From an uncultured Lachnospiraceae bacterium (GTDB taxonomy: Bacteria; Bacillota; Clostridia; Lachnospirales; Lachnospiraceae), in NCBI GenBank assembly GCA_948794795.1, contig CAQGLR010000001.1, forward strand, positions 1 to 64,000: a DNA stretch of 64,000 nt, given 5' to 3'. A program made the translations under genes and the position numbers. Below, piece after piece: positions 62,987-64,000 of this stretch. Position 1 is the stretch's first letter, and each line of letters begins with the position of its first letter. The notes under the pieces were generated by a model. It was not told the DNA's origin and did not search any database. It saw nothing but the letters and a program-made list of their open reading frames with translations.

Positions 62987-64000
62987 ATGAAAGCATATGC
63001 AGATATGGACCATAATGAGTTATTATCACTAAAAGCAAGTTTAGAAGAAAAGTTTAAGACAGAACAGGCAAAAGGGCTTTCCCTTAATATGGCAAGAGGT
63101 AAGCCAGGAGTTTCACAGCTGGCTATTTCCATGCCTATGTTAGATGTAGTGAATAAAGATTCAGATATGAATACTTTGCTGGGCAATGATACCAGGAATT
63201 ATGGTGACTGGGATGGTATTGGCGAGTGCAGGCAGTTAATGGCCGATATGATGGAAGTAAAGAAAGCAAATGTAATAGTATGTGGAAACTCCAGTTTAAA
63301 TATTATGTATGATACTGTTATGCGCTCTATGGCAATGGGAGTAAATGGCATGACACCGTGGTGCAAGTTAGATAAGGTGAAGTTTTTATGTCCAGTTCCT
63401 GGATATGACAGGCATTTTAAAATCACGGAATTATTTGGAATTGATATGATACCAGTACCTCTTAGGGAAGACGGTCCAGATATGGACATGGTAGAACAGT
63501 ATGTCAATAATGATGAAGCAGTTAAAGGAATATGGTGTGTTCCAAAATATTCAAATCCAACAGGAATTACTTATTCGGATGAAGTAGTAAGACGTTTTGC
63601 AAATTTAAAGCCAAAAGCAGAAGATTTCAGGATTTTTTGGGATAATGCATATTGTATCCATTATATTTTTGAAGAAACACAGGATAAGATTTTAAATATA
63701 TTAGAAGAATGTGAAAAAGCAGGAAATCCAAATATGGTTTATGTATTTGCATCTACTTCAAAAGTAAGTTTTCCAGGTTCTGGTGTATCAGCTATTGCGA
63801 CATCACTTGAAAATATGGAATATATTAAGAAATTTATGACAACCCAGATTATCGGGCATGATAAGATAAACCAGCTGCGCCATGTGAGGTTCTTTAAAGA
63901 TATAGATGGACTGAATGCACATATGAAGAAACATGCAGATTTAATACGTCCAAAATTTGAAGCAGTTCTTAATATCCTGGAATCAGAACTTACAGGGCTT
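62987..64000 (+). CDS. Aspartate aminotransferase, type Ic (3'-truncated by window edge)
   Basis: The 338 visible residues start MKAYADMDHNELLSLKASLEE and continue in frame to the last base. The MARGKPG block near residue 37, CGNSSLNIMYD, WCVPKYSNPTGITY and the PLP-binding Lys259 in FASTSKVSFPGSG match the MocR-like aspartate aminotransferases (type Ic). About 85-90 residues are missing past the edge. GGGAGAGG precedes the ATG. Confidence 0.9.
   Translation, partial: MKAYADMDHNELLSLKASLEEKFKTEQAKGLSLNMARGKPGVSQLAISMPMLDVVNKDSDMNTLLGNDTRNYGDWDGIGECRQLMADMMEVKKANVIVCGNSSLNIMYDTVMRSMAMGVNGMTPWCKLDKVKFLCPVPGYDRHFKITELFGIDMIPVPLREDGPDMDMVEQYVNNDEAVKGIWCVPKYSNPTGITYSDEVVRRFANLKPKAEDFRIFWDNAYCIHYIFEETQDKILNILEECEKAGNPNMVYVFASTSKVSFPGSGVSAIATSLENMEYIKKFMTTQIIGHDKINQLRHVRFFKDIDGLNAHMKKHADLIRPKFEAVLNILESELTGL

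Overview
This window is AT-rich chromosomal DNA that reads as a low-GC Gram-positive anaerobe of the class Clostridia, most likely Lachnospiraceae. The evidence is the gene content: formate-tetrahydrofolate ligase, a GerMN lipoprotein, a FtsK/SpoIIIE-type translocase, ComEA and ComEC, a BspA-like LRR/transglutaminase protein, a BaiA-like SDR and a 4Fe-4S aldo/keto reductase. Strong AGGAGG-type ribosome binding sites and the general codon use agree with this. The species cannot be fixed from the sequence alone.

Layout. 1-718: the leader-distal end of a CRISPR array with subtype I-C-like repeats; no cas genes are in the window. About 820-2460: a frameshifted IS110-family element with a structured, bridge-RNA-like 5' non-coding region. 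2707-2991: a phage replication protein remnant. 3.7-13.2 kb: tepA-like ClpP homologue, uppP, ftsK/spoIIIE, two consecutive ATP-grasp ligases and fhs. 13.6-18.2 kb: a secreted LRR/transglutaminase protein, an amidohydrolase, enolase and a nuclease-family fragment. 18.3-24.2 kb, minus strand: a chemotaxis receptor, a WYL regulator and a large secreted CAP/Fn3 protein. 24.6-27.0 kb: a DUF2828/vWA protein, probably a remote relative of Ro60, flanked on both sides by tRNA-like structured RNA loci. 27.3-32.9 kb: a membrane-anchored MutS-like ATPase, a conserved membrane protein, a BaiN-type flavoprotein, an SDR and a ZIP transporter. 33.1-36.4 kb: an ECF sigma factor with a membrane protein and an ABC exporter. 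37-44 kb: a GNAT, an ABC-2 exporter of three genes, an AraC-GNAT fusion with a MATE pump, a small membrane-anchored protein and a matrixin-like protease. 45-49 kb: argC-argB-argD and a YdcZ-type membrane protein. 49-55.6 kb: comEA, a two-component system, a GerMN lipoprotein and comEC. 57-61.5 kb: purM-purN-purD-glyA. 61.6-64 kb: an Fe-S aldo/keto reductase and a type Ic aspartate aminotransferase that runs off the window.

How it fits together. fhs, purN and glyA are all parts of one-carbon/purine metabolism, argCBD is the core of arginine synthesis, and comEA/comEC are DNA-uptake genes. The gaps between genes are filled by at least two families of long palindromic, MITE-like repeats. In one case a copy has inserted into another copy with a clean 5-bp target duplication, which shows that the family has moved.

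The most notable candidate is the 24.6-27.0 kb locus. Two paralogous RNA loci lie either side of a Ro60-like protein gene. Each begins with a GAAA-capped hairpin and continues into a tRNA-like fold, and the inserted hairpins are followed by CAGCA. This resembles the established Rsr/Y-RNA systems but uses a different protein family. That link is an inference to be tested.
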